A stretch of 64,000 nt of DNA from Urbifossiella limnaea (GCF_007747215.1 NZ_CP036273.1:4138322-4202321), one strand, 5' to 3'. Shown: positions 44,901 to 55,038, numbered from the stretch's first letter. Numbers and translations are program-made. The notes: a model not told the origin generated them from the letters alone.

Positions 44901-44958
44901 TTTCTGCTCCGCGACTCGCCTACAATGGTGCGACTCGCCCGCCGCACCAGGAGCCGCG

Positions 44959-46668
44959 ATGGAGACGCAGCCGACGCAGACCCCCGGCGGGATCGTCCAC
45001 ACCTACCAGAAGTACGACCCGGTCCACTTCCCCAGTCCGACCGCCCCGCCGCCGGACCTCGTATCGCCGGCGTTCGAACACCTCCTCGAATTCGGCGACT
45101 CCGACGAGTTCACCGAGGAGCAACTCGCCAACGCCATCCGCCTCGACCCGTCGCAGCTCGCGGGGCTCGGGCCGAGCCTGAACGCGCTCAAGGAAATGCT
45201 CCTGGAGCGGAAGCGGAAGATTCTGGCGACCTACGAGACGCAGCACGCCCAGAAGCTCGCCGCGGGGGCGTTCCGCGACGCGGCCCAGGGGCTGAAGCCG
45301 CCGTCGAAGCTCGCCGAAAAGTTCCACAAGGCCGTCCGCAACGAACAGCTCTACGAGCTCGAGCAGCTGTTCTTCCGCGTCGGCAACGACCGCGACCCGT
45401 TCGCCATGGGCATCGTGCTGGCGTCGGCGCGGCTCGGCGAGAAGTACCAGGTGGACGAGCTCGCGGGGAAGTACGAGTTCACCGGCCGCACGAAGATGGA
45501 CGTGCCGAAGGCGCTCGAGGTGAAGGAGGAGTTGGAGACGATCGACAAGCTGCTGAAGCAGCTCGAAGACGCGAAGAAGACGGCCCAGCTCGCCATCATC
45601 GACATGGACGAGTTGGAGAACTTCGCCGACCCCGGGCAGATGGACCAGCTCCGCGCCCTGCAGCAGCAGCTCGAAGACTACATCAAGGAGCAGGCCGAGC
45701 GGCAGGGGCTCGAGGGCGACGGCAACGGCAAGTACCGCCTCACCCCGAAGGCGATGAGGCTGTTCCAGAGCAAGGTGCTGACGCGCATCTTCAGCCAGAT
45801 GCAGGCGAGCCGCACCGGCCGGCACCCCGACGCGGTTAGCGGCGAGGGGGCGGTCGAGAGCCCGAAGACGAAGCCGTACGAGTTCGGCGACTCGGTCGCG
45901 CAGATGGACATCCCCGCCAGCATGGTGAACGCCCTTCTCCGCGACGGACCGGGGACGCCGGTGCGGATGCGGCCAGACGACATCGTGATCCACCGCACGA
46001 AGGTGAACCCGAAGGCCGCGACGTGCGTGCTGCTCGACATGAGCGGGTCGATGCGCTACGACGGCCAGTACGTGAACGTGAAGCGGATGGGCCTCGCCCT
46101 CGACGGCCTTATCCGCAGCGAGTACCCCGGCGACTTCCTGCAGTTCGTCGAGATGTACTCGTTCGCCAAGCCGCGGCACGTGTCGGAGGTGGCGCACCTG
46201 ATGCCGAAGCCGGTGACCATCTTCAACCCGGTGGTCCGGCTCAAGGCCGACATGAGCAACCCAGACGTGAGCGAGATGCGGATCCCGCACCACTTCACGA
46301 ACATCCAGCACTCTCTGCAGACGGCCCGCCGCTTCCTCGCCGCACAGGACACTCCGAACCGGCAGGTCGTGCTCATCACCGACGGCCTACCGACGGCGCA
46401 CTTCGAGGGGAGCACGCTGTTCCTACTGTACCCCCCGGACCCGCGGACAGAAGAAGCTACGATGCGTGAGGCGCTGCTGTGCCAGCGCGAAGGGATCACG
46501 ATCAACATCTTTCTGCTGCAGGTGTGGAACCAGAGCCGCGAGGACTTGCAGTTCGCCTACCGGCTCGCCGAGACGACGAAGGGCCGCGTGATCTTCACCG
46601 CGGGGAAGGATTTGGACCGCTACGTTATCTGGGACTACATCCAGCGGCGCAAGCAGATCGTGTCTTGA
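44959..46668 (+). CDS. ViaA-like VWA-domain protein
   Basis: The 569-residue protein has helical N-terminal halves (about 35-250) with a possible coiled coil (about 185-250, EELETIDKLLKQLEDAKK). A C-terminal von Willebrand A domain (about 350-560) has MIDAS residues Asp360, Ser362 and Ser364 in LLDMSGSMRYDG, and LITDGLPTAHFEG. This matches proteins that partner MoxR/RavA ATPases. A RavA-like ATPase is encoded at 18763-19785, 26 kb away on the same strand, rather than next to it. ATG 44959 follows AGGAG. A TACAAT box at 44921-44926 could be its -10. Confidence 0.8.
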   Translation: METQPTQTPGGIVHTYQKYDPVHFPSPTAPPPDLVSPAFEHLLEFGDSDEFTEEQLANAIRLDPSQLAGLGPSLNALKEMLLERKRKILATYETQHAQKLAAGAFRDAAQGLKPPSKLAEKFHKAVRNEQLYELEQLFFRVGNDRDPFAMGIVLASARLGEKYQVDELAGKYEFTGRTKMDVPKALEVKEELETIDKLLKQLEDAKKTAQLAIIDMDELENFADPGQMDQLRALQQQLEDYIKEQAERQGLEGDGNGKYRLTPKAMRLFQSKVLTRIFSQMQASRTGRHPDAVSGEGAVESPKTKPYEFGDSVAQMDIPASMVNALLRDGPGTPVRMRPDDIVIHRTKVNPKAATCVLLDMSGSMRYDGQYVNVKRMGLALDGLIRSEYPGDFLQFVEMYSFAKPRHVSEVAHLMPKPVTIFNPVVRLKADMSNPDVSEMRIPHHFTNIQHSLQTARRFLAAQDTPNRQVVLITDGLPTAHFEGSTLFLLYPPDPRTEEATMREALLCQREGITINIFLLQVWNQSREDLQFAYRLAETTKGRVIFTAGKDLDRYVIWDYIQRRKQIVS

Positions 46669-46675
46669 AACGAAA

Positions 46676-46702
46676 CCGGCCGGAGGGATTCCCCCCGGCC
46701 GG
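46676..46702. terminator. Bidirectional terminator hairpin
   Basis: CCGGCCGG arms (46676-46683 and 46695-46702) plus inner GGGA/TTCCC pairs; TTGAAACGAAA precedes. It lies between the VWA gene and a convergent small membrane-protein gene. Confidence 0.7.
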
Positions 46703-46721
46703 ATTTACGTGACTGGCCGGC

Positions 46722-46946
46722 TCAGGCGGTCGCGCGTCGGTCGGCGAGCACGAGTGCAACCCCGGCGACGGCCGCGACGACGCCGACGATCGGGTTCAGA
46801 ATGATGGTGTGTGGCTTCTGCACGTCGATCTGAAGCGGGCCGGCGTCGACGACACGCTCGGTGGTGAAGAAGGTGAAGCCGCCCACCGCGAGGGCGACGA
46901 CACCCATGACGATCAGCAGGATGCCGATTATTGACAAGGCGCGCAT
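46722..46946 (-). CDS. Small two-helix membrane protein
   Basis: The 74-residue protein has two hydrophobic helices (IIGILLIVMGVVALAVGGFTFF; IVGVVAAVAGVALVLA) around a short polar loop (TERVVDAGPLQIDVQKPHTIILNP). The loop resembles DUF3185-like small membrane proteins. The start at 46946 has GGAG six bases before ATG; the longer frame upstream is unlikely. Function unknown. It converges on the VWA gene. Confidence 0.65.
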   Translation of the reverse strand: MRALSIIGILLIVMGVVALAVGGFTFFTTERVVDAGPLQIDVQKPHTIILNPIVGVVAAVAGVALVLADRRATA

Positions 46947-47042
46947 GGGGAACTCCAGGCCGGGTAGGTTTGTCCCGGGGCAGCAACTCCGCCCCTGCAC
47001 CTATCTCTGCAAACCAGGTGCCACTTCGCGGCGCCTGCGCCT

Positions 47043-48422
47043 CTACCCGCCGAATCGCTCGGCTGTCGAGTCCGCTGCGTCCCGTAGCCCTTCTGCCTCC
47101 GCCCGAAGTTGTTCCTGCTCCTCGAACGTGTCGCCGTCCATCACCGTGTTGTCGATGTACACCGCCTTCCCCGCCCCGTTGTACCCCGGCCCGAGCACAT
47201 CGAGCACTGTCGGCCGGGTCTGCGGCGTGTGCGGCGGGCGGAAGTAGCCCTCCACCACGACCGCCTCGTCGCGGTACTCCGGGTACCCCATCAGCAGGTC
47301 GTGCAGCTTCCGGAGTCGGTAGTGCGGGATGGTCGCGTACAGGTGGTGTGGCAGGTGGTAATCCTGGCCCATCGGGAAGACGGCAAAGCGGATCGCCGGG
47401 GCGACCAGGAACGTCCGCGTGTTCGTCAGCCAGCCGCGGCCGCCGTTGCCGTGCTGCACGATCTGGCGGAGGATCATGAAGAACGCGAACGACGTGAAGA
47501 GAGGCACCAGCCACAGCAGCGCGTAGTAGCCGACGTAGGGCGAGCCGGTCACCTTCTGGGCGAACGTCAGCCCGGCGAACACAGCGGTGATGAACCCCAC
47601 CCGCAGGATCGACGTGTAGCGGGCGTGAATGACCGGGTGGAGCCGGCTCTGGTGGTACTTGTCGTTCGGCAGCTTCAGGAACACCACGCTCACCACGGCC
47701 CACATCGCGGAGGGCACGGCGAGCAGCAGCCACGGCTCGTCCGCCAGGAAGAACAGGCCGGCGAGCGTTCCCACCAGAGCCAGCAGGTACACCACGCCGA
47801 CGCGGACGGCCCCCTTGCTCGGCTTCTTTCCCTTGAACAGGTACGGGTTCGAGTCGGCGCCGGTGGCGTTGTAGCGTGCCCGTACCCGCATGAAGCGGAT
47901 CAGCCGGAACGGCCACAATTGCCGGAGCAGGGCGCGGATGGCCTCTGGCCGCTCCACCGGGAAGTCGAGCCAGTGGCCGCTGGTCTTCAGCTGCGACACG
48001 TCCGGGTCGCGCTCGGGGTCGTTGACGAACTGGTGGTGCGCGAGGTGCTGCAACCGGTAGTGGTAGATGCTGCTGAACAGCGGGAACATCGTCAGCAGGT
48101 CGGTCGCCAGGTCGTTCAGATAGCGGCCGCGGAACAGGATGTGGTGCGAGCCCTCGTGCGCCAGCCCGGTCAATTGGTGCTGCCCGGCGCCGACCAGCAC
48201 GATCGCCAGCAGCGCGACGGGGACGTTGAGCAGCCAGTGGAGCCCGAGCGCCTCGCGGCTCTCGAAGAACCACACGGCGCCACCGAGCACCACCGCGAGG
48301 TAGAAGTAACTGCGCGCGAGGTAGAACCAGTTGGTCAGGTTGTCGGTCCGCCGCAAGTCCTGGAGCGCGGCCTTGAGGGCCGTGTCGTTCAGGGACTTCG
48401 GCGGCGCGTCGGCGAGGCTCAT
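47043..48422 (-). CDS. Membrane fatty acid desaturase family protein
   Basis: The 459-residue protein has about six hydrophobic helices and the histidine boxes of membrane di-iron desaturases: HEGSHH, HLAHHQF and HLPHHLY. Such enzymes introduce double bonds or hydroxyls in acyl chains, using O2 and electrons from ferredoxin or similar. The substrate is not predictable; carotenoid hydroxylase relatives have similar boxes. The start ATG overlaps the stop of the upstream SDR gene (48419-48422), indicating tight coupling. Confidence 0.85.
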   Translation of the reverse strand: MSLADAPPKSLNDTALKAALQDLRRTDNLTNWFYLARSYFYLAVVLGGAVWFFESREALGLHWLLNVPVALLAIVLVGAGQHQLTGLAHEGSHHILFRGRYLNDLATDLLTMFPLFSSIYHYRLQHLAHHQFVNDPERDPDVSQLKTSGHWLDFPVERPEAIRALLRQLWPFRLIRFMRVRARYNATGADSNPYLFKGKKPSKGAVRVGVVYLLALVGTLAGLFFLADEPWLLLAVPSAMWAVVSVVFLKLPNDKYHQSRLHPVIHARYTSILRVGFITAVFAGLTFAQKVTGSPYVGYYALLWLVPLFTSFAFFMILRQIVQHGNGGRGWLTNTRTFLVAPAIRFAVFPMGQDYHLPHHLYATIPHYRLRKLHDLLMGYPEYRDEAVVVEGYFRPPHTPQTRPTVLDVLGPGYNGAGKAVYIDNTVMDGDTFEEQEQLRAEAEGLRDAADSTAERFGG

Positions 48423-49225
48423 GAGGGGGTCCCGGCGGCGTACAGCTTCTTGACCTTGCGGGCGATCAACCAGTTCGTCAGGCGTGGAAAGTAGCGGTTG
48501 AACCGCAGCAATCGCCGCGCCTCGGAGCCGAGCACCGTCTCCGTCTTGTTCGCGCGGATCGCAGCGACGATGCCCGCGGCCACTTCCTCCGGCTTCAACC
48601 CGTCGGTGAAGCGCAGGTCGGCCTTCCCGTCCACACGAATCCAGTTCTTGTCGAAGCCGCTGTCCGTCATCCCGGGCACCACGGTCAGCGTGTCCACCCC
48701 GAACCGGGCGAACTCGCCGCGCCAGGCCTCGGACATGCCGACTAGTGCGAACTTACTCGCCGAATACTCCGGCCACGCCGGCATCCCCTTCCGCCCGCAC
48801 ATCGACGTGACGTTCACCACGCACGGCTGCACGCCGTTCTCCAGGTGCGGCAGCGCCACCCGCGTGAGTTCGACGGGGCCGAAGAAGTTCGTTTCCATCA
48901 CGCGGCGGGCGATGTCCTCCGTCGAGGTGGCGAAGTGACCCCAGCTGCCGATGCCGGCGTTGTTCACCAGGATGTCGAGCCCGCCGAACGCGGTCACGGC
49001 GGTTTCTACGAGCCGGCGGCGGTCGTCTGCGTTCGTGATGTCGGTGGGGACGACGACGTACTCGGCCGCGGGTAGTTCCCGAACAAGCGCGTCGAGGGTG
49101 TCGCGACTCCGGGAGGCCAGTGCGACACGGCAGCCGGCCACAGCCAACGCTGCGGCGGTGGCGCGGCCGATGCCACCGGACGCCCCCGTCAGGATCACCC
49201 GCTTGCCGGTCAAATCGCGCGTCAT
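48419..49225 (-). CDS. Short-chain dehydrogenase/reductase
   Basis: The 268-residue protein has the classical SDR features: GASGGIGRATA for cofactor binding, NNAGIGSWGHF, VNVTSMCG for the catalytic Ser, and YSASKFALVGM with the catalytic Tyr and Lys. It most likely uses NADP(H); substrate unknown. The start at 49225 (MTRDLTG) gives a standard length; an upstream start adds a nonsensical leader. Its stop overlaps the start of the desaturase gene, so a lipid or isoprenoid-modifying pathway is a reasonable inference. Confidence 0.88.
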   Translation of the reverse strand: MTRDLTGKRVILTGASGGIGRATAAALAVAGCRVALASRSRDTLDALVRELPAAEYVVVPTDITNADDRRRLVETAVTAFGGLDILVNNAGIGSWGHFATSTEDIARRVMETNFFGPVELTRVALPHLENGVQPCVVNVTSMCGRKGMPAWPEYSASKFALVGMSEAWRGEFARFGVDTLTVVPGMTDSGFDKNWIRVDGKADLRFTDGLKPEEVAAGIVAAIRANKTETVLGSEARRLLRFNRYFPRLTNWLIARKVKKLYAAGTPS

Positions 49226-49366
49226 GGTGCGGCCCCGCCTCGGTCCTCCCAGTTTACCGGGTGCGACGGTCTGAGGGGCGCAGTCTAGGGGGCGGGGAAA
49301 GGGACCAGCGTATGAGTCGGGCGGTACGGTTTGCGTCACCGGAAAAATCGGAACACTTCTGATGAT

Positions 49367-49408
49367 CCGCTTGCGGCATCGCGCACGCCAGCGTAAAGCC
49401 GCAAGCGG
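49367..49408. repeat. Palindromic repeat, family A
   Basis: CCGCTTGCGGC (49367-49377) and its inverse (49398-49408), a 20-base spacer. It shares its arm with 38711-38750. It lies in the 270-bp divergent gap between the SDR gene and the O-antigen ligase-like gene, where I saw nothing else definite. Confidence 0.7.
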
Positions 49409-49495
49409 CAGCGGAAACAAAGTGCCCTTCCCCCGACCGATCGAATCCGCTTACCATCCCCGACCCTGCGCCCCACCCCTGCCGGACGCGCCCCG

Positions 49496-50764
49496 ATGCG
49501 GTGGCTCCTGATCGGCTACATGTTCCTGTTCATCGACCGGCCGTTCGAGGTCTGGCCGTGGCTCGGCGACCTGCACGTCGAGCGGGTGTACATGCTGTTT
49601 ACCCTCGCCGTCTGGGCCGCGTACCCCGGCAAGCGCTGGCTCCCGAACGCGCAGCATGCGGCCTACGCCCTGTTCGCCAGCGGCGTCGTCACCGCCTGGG
49701 CGCTCAGCCCGTGGGCCGACAAGGGGCTACCCACCGTCGAGGACTGGTTCAAGATCGTCGTCTTCTACGTCCTGCTGGTCACCACCGTCCACGACGAGAA
49801 GGGTCTGAAGCACATTGCCGTCGGCTTCCTGATGGTGATGGGGCTGTACCTGTTGCACTCCTTCCGCGAGTACCTCGGCGGCCGGCACACGTACCGCATG
49901 GGTATCGCCCGCATGGTCGGCGTGGACACCACGCTCGGCGACCCGAACAGCTTCGGCGCCAGCATCATCTACGCGTTGCCGATCGTGGCGGCGGCGTGGC
50001 AGTCGAACCTCGGCGGCCGGCTCGGCAAATTCACGATCGCGGGTTATGTCGGCCTGTCGAGCATGTGCATCCTGCTCACCGGCTCGCGCGGCTCGCTGCT
50101 GGGGCTGTGCGTGTGGTTCGCCGTCATTGTGTGGGGCACCCGCTACCGGGCGCGGGCGGCGCTCGCGCTCGTCGTCGCGGCCCCGCTGGCGTTCGTGGCG
50201 CTGCCGGACTCGTTGCAGAACCGCTTCGAGACGATCATCAACCCGGAGGTCGGCCCGGCCAACGCCCGCGAGTCCGGCCAGGGGCGCATCGAAGGGTTCT
50301 TCACCGGTCTGAATCTGTGGGCGAACAGCCCCCTCAGCGGCGTCGGCCCTGGCGTGTGGCGGGCGGCGACGGGGAGCAAGATCGAATCACACAACCTGTA
50401 CGGCCAACTCGTCGGCGAGACCGGCACCGCGGGGCTGATCGGCTTCGTGGCTGTCGTTGTATGTTTCTGGTTGAACCTGCGGGCGGTGAAGCGGATGAAG
50501 GCTTCGCTGCCGCCGGAGCAGCACAACGACCTGATCTTCACGCTGCCGCGGGCGGTGGGAGTAGCGCTATTCCTGCTTCTGCTCATGGGGGCGGTGGGAC
50601 ACAACCTGTTCCGCTTCACCTGGCTGTGGTTCGGCGGCTTCCTCATCATCGCCCGCCACTGTGCCGCACGTCGCGTCGCGGCATATCTGGCTGAAGGCGT
50701 GTCGGAGGCAGAAGCCGAGCCGGTGGCCGAGGGGTGGGTGGTTCACCCGGCACACGCGAGTTGA
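49496..50764 (+). CDS. O-antigen ligase (Wzy/WaaL)-like membrane protein
   Basis: The 422-residue protein has about ten transmembrane helices and the Wzy_C-type region. A large periplasmic loop (around NARESGQGRIEGFFTGLNLWANSPLSGVGPGVWRAATGSKIESHNLY, in pieces) contains the conserved Arg and His. SHNLYGQLVGETGTAGLIGFV is strongly diagnostic. Such proteins join or polymerise surface polysaccharides or glycosylate proteins. No glycan-synthesis cluster is nearby. It has a 90-bp gap before the DUF4129 gene, with which it might still be co-transcribed. Confidence 0.8.
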   Translation: MRWLLIGYMFLFIDRPFEVWPWLGDLHVERVYMLFTLAVWAAYPGKRWLPNAQHAAYALFASGVVTAWALSPWADKGLPTVEDWFKIVVFYVLLVTTVHDEKGLKHIAVGFLMVMGLYLLHSFREYLGGRHTYRMGIARMVGVDTTLGDPNSFGASIIYALPIVAAAWQSNLGGRLGKFTIAGYVGLSSMCILLTGSRGSLLGLCVWFAVIVWGTRYRARAALALVVAAPLAFVALPDSLQNRFETIINPEVGPANARESGQGRIEGFFTGLNLWANSPLSGVGPGVWRAATGSKIESHNLYGQLVGETGTAGLIGFVAVVVCFWLNLRAVKRMKASLPPEQHNDLIFTLPRAVGVALFLLLLMGAVGHNLFRFTWLWFGGFLIIARHCAARRVAAYLAEGVSEAEAEPVAEGWVVHPAHAS

Positions 50765-50854
50765 CCCGCGAGCGGGGCTTCGTCACGAGCGCTTGCCTCT
50801 GCCACTTGGTTCGGCAACAATACGGTTGTTTGTTGTTCCGCGCAGGGGCCCGCC

Positions 50855-52351
50855 GTGACCAACCGCCGCAGGGTGTTCGGCTGCTCCGCTGCCTTTTTCG
50901 TCGCCGTCATGCTCGTCTCGTCTGCCCAGGCCCAGCCTCAACCCTTTCCGGGTCAGCGTGACCCCCGCGACCCGTCCACCGACGAGGTGAAGCGGCGACT
51001 TGAAGCGTTCCTCAACCGCGACCGCGCGGGCGGCGCCGGGGTCCAACCGTTCCCGAACGCCGTCACGCCGGAGCAAATGCAGCGGATCGCGGAACTTGCC
51101 AAGCAACTTGGCTTGAACCCCGGCGGCAACGGGAAGCTGACTCCGGATCAGATGAAGCAACTCGGCGAGAGGCTGAAGAACGACCCGCGGTTCAACGAGA
51201 TGAAGCAGAACGGCGGGGCGCCGCCGTTCGGGTTCAATCCCGAGAAGGGCACACGCCCGCCCACCCGCATCGAGGGGAAGGGTGACCCGTTCGAGTTCGA
51301 CAAGGGCGATGGGACGGGGAAAGCAGTCCCCGACAGGGGCGACCCACGGCCGGTACCCCCGCCCAAGCTGGTACCGCCCACGCTGGACAAGAACGGCGAA
51401 CGCCTCGTGCCGCCACCCCAAGTGTTTCCGCCCGAGCCGCGCCCCGGTCTGAAAGACCCGGGCGTCGAGATACCGCCGTGGGACCAGCCGGCGAGTCCCC
51501 AGGACAAGGCCCGGCAGGCCGCCGCGGCAATGTGGGAGAAGGGCATCGGGCCGCTCGACGAAACGCCCGCCGTCAAGAAGGCGCTGTTCGACATCGTCGA
51601 CGGAACCGGTGACCTGAAGGACCCCGACGGCAACGGCCTGTGGGACTCCCTCTCGAAGGACCTCGGCGACGGGAAGGGATTCGGCGACCTGTTCAACGGC
51701 CTCGACGGCGGCGGCGACTGGGACCTGGGCGGCGGCGCCGACTGGTCGTTCCCGAAGATGAACTGGAACTTCAACTGGGGGAGCAGCCGCCCGCCGGACA
51801 TCGGTTCCGCCGGCCCCGCGCGGGAGAGTTGGTTCTCGCGCTGGCGGAAGAGTTCGTCGTCCTCGTCGTCGAGTTCATCGCCCGGGTCGTCGTGGTTCAG
51901 CGGGTGGAAGGCGCCACGCTGGAACATCGGCATCCCGGCGTTGAACGGGACGTGGTGGCCGGTCCTTTTCCTGATACTGGCGCTCGTGGGCGGCGTCTTC
52001 TTGTGGCGGTTGATCGCGAAGTACCGGCGGCCGGACGTGAACGAAATCGACCCGTACGCCCTCGGCCCGTGGCCGGTGGACCCACACCACCTCCGCAGCC
52101 GGGCCGACGTGGTGGTGGCGTTCGAGCACCTGAGCGTGCTCCTGTGCGGCGAGGTAGCCAAGACCTGGACGCACACCACAATCGCCGGTGCACTGTCGGA
52201 GATGGCCATGGCCGAGCCGGCGCGGGCGATGATGCTGGCGCGGCTCTACGAGCTCGCCCGCTACACACCGATCGACGAGCCGCTGACGACCGCGGAGTTG
52301 GCCGAGGCCCGTAGGCTGGTGTGTCGCCTGGCGGGGTTCACGGACGACTGA
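50855..52351 (+). CDS. DUF4129-domain transmembrane protein
   Basis: GTG 50855 follows AGGGG. The 498-residue protein has a signal peptide and a long Pro/Gly/Asp-rich extracytoplasmic region, including a Ser run of about 10 residues. One transmembrane helix (PVLFLILALVGGVFLWRLI) and a cytoplasmic DUF4129 domain follow (ADVVVAFEHLSVLLCGEV... MLARLYELARYTPIDEPLTTAELAEARRLV in pieces). DUF4129 is typical of MoxR/transglutaminase clusters, though here it is not fused to a transglutaminase. It starts the six-gene operon. Confidence 0.8.
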   Translation: MTNRRRVFGCSAAFFVAVMLVSSAQAQPQPFPGQRDPRDPSTDEVKRRLEAFLNRDRAGGAGVQPFPNAVTPEQMQRIAELAKQLGLNPGGNGKLTPDQMKQLGERLKNDPRFNEMKQNGGAPPFGFNPEKGTRPPTRIEGKGDPFEFDKGDGTGKAVPDRGDPRPVPPPKLVPPTLDKNGERLVPPPQVFPPEPRPGLKDPGVEIPPWDQPASPQDKARQAAAAMWEKGIGPLDETPAVKKALFDIVDGTGDLKDPDGNGLWDSLSKDLGDGKGFGDLFNGLDGGGDWDLGGGADWSFPKMNWNFNWGSSRPPDIGSAGPARESWFSRWRKSSSSSSSSSSPGSSWFSGWKAPRWNIGIPALNGTWWPVLFLILALVGGVFLWRLIAKYRRPDVNEIDPYALGPWPVDPHHLRSRADVVVAFEHLSVLLCGEVAKTWTHTTIAGALSEMAMAEPARAMMLARLYELARYTPIDEPLTTAELAEARRLVCRLAGFTDD

Positions 52352-52453
52352 CGACACTGCTATGGTCCTTCGTCCAGCGGACTCAACGCATCCACGGAAC
52401 CCCTCCCCCTCTCCCGTGGACACAATGTCCTCGCACCGAGTGACGACCGCCGC

Positions 52454-54037
52454 ATGACGACGCCCCGCCTCTTGCTAACGCTCGCCGTTGCGCTCGCCCC
52501 AGCGACTGCGTGGGGGCAGCCACTCCCCCCAGGCTTTGGCGCGCCGCACCCCGCGCGGACCATCAGCCGCTTGGGTACTCACGTGTTCCGCTGGCTGGTC
52601 GACCGCGGCGGGTTGAAGCCGATGACAGACAGCGAGTTGGTTTTAGTAACCAGGCAGCAGCAGTATTCCGACACCGTCGTGATCGTATTCGGGTCGTGGA
52701 ACTCCAACGCCGGTTGGCAGCCGCAGCCGGGAGGCCAGCCGATCTCGACGTGGGTCTCGAACGCGAGCCAGTTCGGCGGCGCGGTTTTGGTGGCGAACGA
52801 CACGTTCCAAAGTGTTTCATTCGGCGGTCGGCAACCTGTACAGTTCAGCGGCCAGCGCGTCATCACCCCCCAACCCGGTGTCGGCGAGTGGCTCGTGTTG
52901 AACCGCAACGAGATTGAGCAGTTCGCGGTGCCAGCCGTGCGGCCACCCGGCGCGGCCGGCCCGGAGTGGGAGCTCCTAGGCGGCGACCGGCCGCTCCCAC
53001 GCGTCGTAACCGAACTCCCTGGTACGTTGTCGAACCTCAAAGGTAGCGGCCTCACGCCGCTCGCCGGGTTCCCGTGGAACGCCCAGTTCCGCAACACCCG
53101 CGCGCTCGTGTCCGGTACGTCCGACGCGTTCATCGCCGGCGCCAGTCGACACCCCCAGACCGGTCGGCCGTGTCGACTCATCGCAGTCGCCGACCACGCC
53201 GTGTACCTCAACGGCCAGCTGTTGGCCGCGGAGGGCGGCGTCGCCACCGACAACCTGGAATTCGCCGATCGGACGGTGAAGTTCCTGACCGGTGGGAACG
53301 GGGACGAGAAGCGGACGAAGTGCCTACTGGTCGTCGACGGGGTAGTCGTCCGCGACTACGGCGAGTTGAACCAACTCCTCCGCCCGCCGCCCCCCCCGCT
53401 ACCCAAGCCCGACTGGGAGAAGCTGCAGCCAAAGCTCGTGGACCTGGGCAACCAACTCATCGACAAGTTCCAGGAGAACGACTTCCTCAACCGCGCGGTC
53501 GTCGGCAAGAACCCGGACGAGCCGCGCAGCCAGCTCCGCACGCTACTGGGGCTCTTGCTGACCGCGGCGTGTCTCTGGGCAGCGATGTCGCTGGTGCGTA
53601 GAGTGTTGGGGGCGCGAGAGCCGACCGACCTGAACGCCGCCCCGCCGGGCGGCCGCCCGCCGCCGCCGCCCGGCGGGGCCGCGGGCGTGTTCGGCCGCCG
53701 TAGCAAGGAGCTGGCAACCCGCGACAACCTGCTGGAGCCGGCCCGCGCCGCGTGCCGCGACTTCTTCGACACCGTCGGCCGCCCGCCCGAGCCGGGGCCG
53801 CGCCTGCCGAAGGTCGTCATTACCGACGTGGTGAGGAAGCCGGAGACGCTGCGGCAGGCGCTCCGCGACCTGTGGGCCGTGGCCTTCGGCCGGCCGGCAC
53901 CGGTGACGGCCGTGCGGTGGGCGGCGCTGGAGCCGCTGCTGGCGCGGGCCCTGGCGGCCCACCGCGAGAAGAAGTGGCGGTTCGTTGAGGCCGAGGCGTG
54001 GCCGGACGTTTCGACGCGATCGAGGGGCGAGGCATGA
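52454..54037 (+). CDS. DUF4350-like transmembrane protein
   Basis: The 527-residue protein has a signal peptide (LLLTLAVALAPATAWG), an extracytoplasmic N-terminal part (about 25-355) with a DUF4350-like region (SDTVVIVFGSWNSN; GGAVLVANDT), a transmembrane helix (about 365-383, LGLLLTAACLWAAMSLV), a Pro-rich linker, and a cytoplasmic helical tail. DUF4350 proteins often accompany MoxR/DUF58 genes. Its TGA overlaps the MoxR ATG (54034-54037), so translation is coupled. The N-terminal part may bind a ligand; no active site was found. Confidence 0.7.
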   Translation: MTTPRLLLTLAVALAPATAWGQPLPPGFGAPHPARTISRLGTHVFRWLVDRGGLKPMTDSELVLVTRQQQYSDTVVIVFGSWNSNAGWQPQPGGQPISTWVSNASQFGGAVLVANDTFQSVSFGGRQPVQFSGQRVITPQPGVGEWLVLNRNEIEQFAVPAVRPPGAAGPEWELLGGDRPLPRVVTELPGTLSNLKGSGLTPLAGFPWNAQFRNTRALVSGTSDAFIAGASRHPQTGRPCRLIAVADHAVYLNGQLLAAEGGVATDNLEFADRTVKFLTGGNGDEKRTKCLLVVDGVVVRDYGELNQLLRPPPPPLPKPDWEKLQPKLVDLGNQLIDKFQENDFLNRAVVGKNPDEPRSQLRTLLGLLLTAACLWAAMSLVRRVLGAREPTDLNAAPPGGRPPPPPGGAAGVFGRRSKELATRDNLLEPARAACRDFFDTVGRPPEPGPRLPKVVITDVVRKPETLRQALRDLWAVAFGRPAPVTAVRWAALEPLLARALAAHREKKWRFVEAEAWPDVSTRSRGEA

Positions 54038-55032
54038 GCGCGGTCCCGTCCGTGAACACCGAGGCGCACTCGGCGTCGCTTCCGGCCCGCGAGCTTGCCC
54101 AGCAGGCGAGCGAGATATCCCGCAAGGTCACCGCCGAGGTCGCCCGCGTCGTGGTCGGCGCGGAGGACGTGACGCGGCAACTCCTCATCGCCCTCATGGC
54201 CGGCGGCCACGTCCTCCTCGAAGGCGTACCCGGCGTCGCCAAAACGACGCTCTCCAAAGTCTTCGCCCGGCTCCTCGGCTGCCAGTTCAACCGCGTCCAA
54301 TTCACGCCCGACTTGCTCCCGTCGGACGTGACCGGCACAAGCATTTACGACCGTAACAAGAACGACTTCGTGCTGCGCCACGGGCCGATCTTCACCCAGG
54401 TGCTACTGGCCGACGAGATCAACCGCGCCCCGGCCAAGACGCAGGCGGCGCTGCTTGAGGCGATGCAGGAGTATCAGGTGACGGTGGACGGGCAGACGAT
54501 CCCACTACCGCGGCCGTTCCTGGTGATGGCGACACAGAACCCCGTAGAGCAGGAGGGCGTGTACCGCCTCCCCGAGGCCCAGCTCGACCGCTTCCTGCTT
54601 CGCGTGGAGATGGGCTACCCCGGCTTCCACCACGAGGTGAACCTACTGAAGCTCCACAGCAAGCCGAGCGTGGACGTGCAGCAGCTGTTCGACCCCGACC
54701 TGATCCTGAGTTTGCAGTCGAAGCTCCCGCACGTGTACGGCAACGAGACGCTGTACCCGTACATCGTGCAGCTGGCCGAGGAAAGCCGCAAGCACCCGGA
54801 CGTGTCGCTCGGCGCCAGCCCGCGGGCGGCGCTTAACCTCCTCCGCTGCGCCCGCGCGCGGGCCGTGTTGGAGGGCCGCCACTATTTCACCCACGAGGAC
54901 GTGCAGGCCGTTGCCTACGGCGTGCTCGGCCACCGCCTCATCCTCCGCCCCGAAGCCGAGATCGAGGGGACCGCCGTCGCCGACGTCGTCCGAGACATCA
55001 TGGCCGCCGTGCCCGTTCTCGAGAAGGAGTAG
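54034..55032 (+). CDS. MoxR-family AAA+ ATPase
   Basis: The 332-residue protein has Walker [11 protein letters not shown] (about 63-72), Walker [11 protein letters not shown] (about 116-125), sensor 1 [11 protein letters not shown] and the C-terminal lid with [17 protein letters not shown]. All are standard for the MoxR subfamily, which matures or assembles complexes together with VWA/DUF58 partners. ATG 54034 is chosen because of the ATGA overlap with the upstream gene; an in-frame GTG at 53998 is possible. The DUF58 gene follows after six bases. Confidence 0.93.
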   Translation: MSAVPSVNTEAHSASLPARELAQQASEISRKVTAEVARVVVGAEDVTRQLLIALMAGGHVLLEGVPGVAKTTLSKVFARLLGCQFNRVQFTPDLLPSDVTGTSIYDRNKNDFVLRHGPIFTQVLLADEINRAPAKTQAALLEAMQEYQVTVDGQTIPLPRPFLVMATQNPVEQEGVYRLPEAQLDRFLLRVEMGYPGFHHEVNLLKLHSKPSVDVQQLFDPDLILSLQSKLPHVYGNETLYPYIVQLAEESRKHPDVSLGASPRAALNLLRCARARAVLEGRHYFTHEDVQAVAYGVLGHRLILRPEAEIEGTAVADVVRDIMAAVPVLEKE

Positions 55033-55038
55033 CCGCGG

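Noticed and set aside
51850-51890. Homopolymeric Ser run as possible frameshift site
   Set aside because: The run is in frame in the DUF4129 gene and the sequence on both sides is consistent with one protein.
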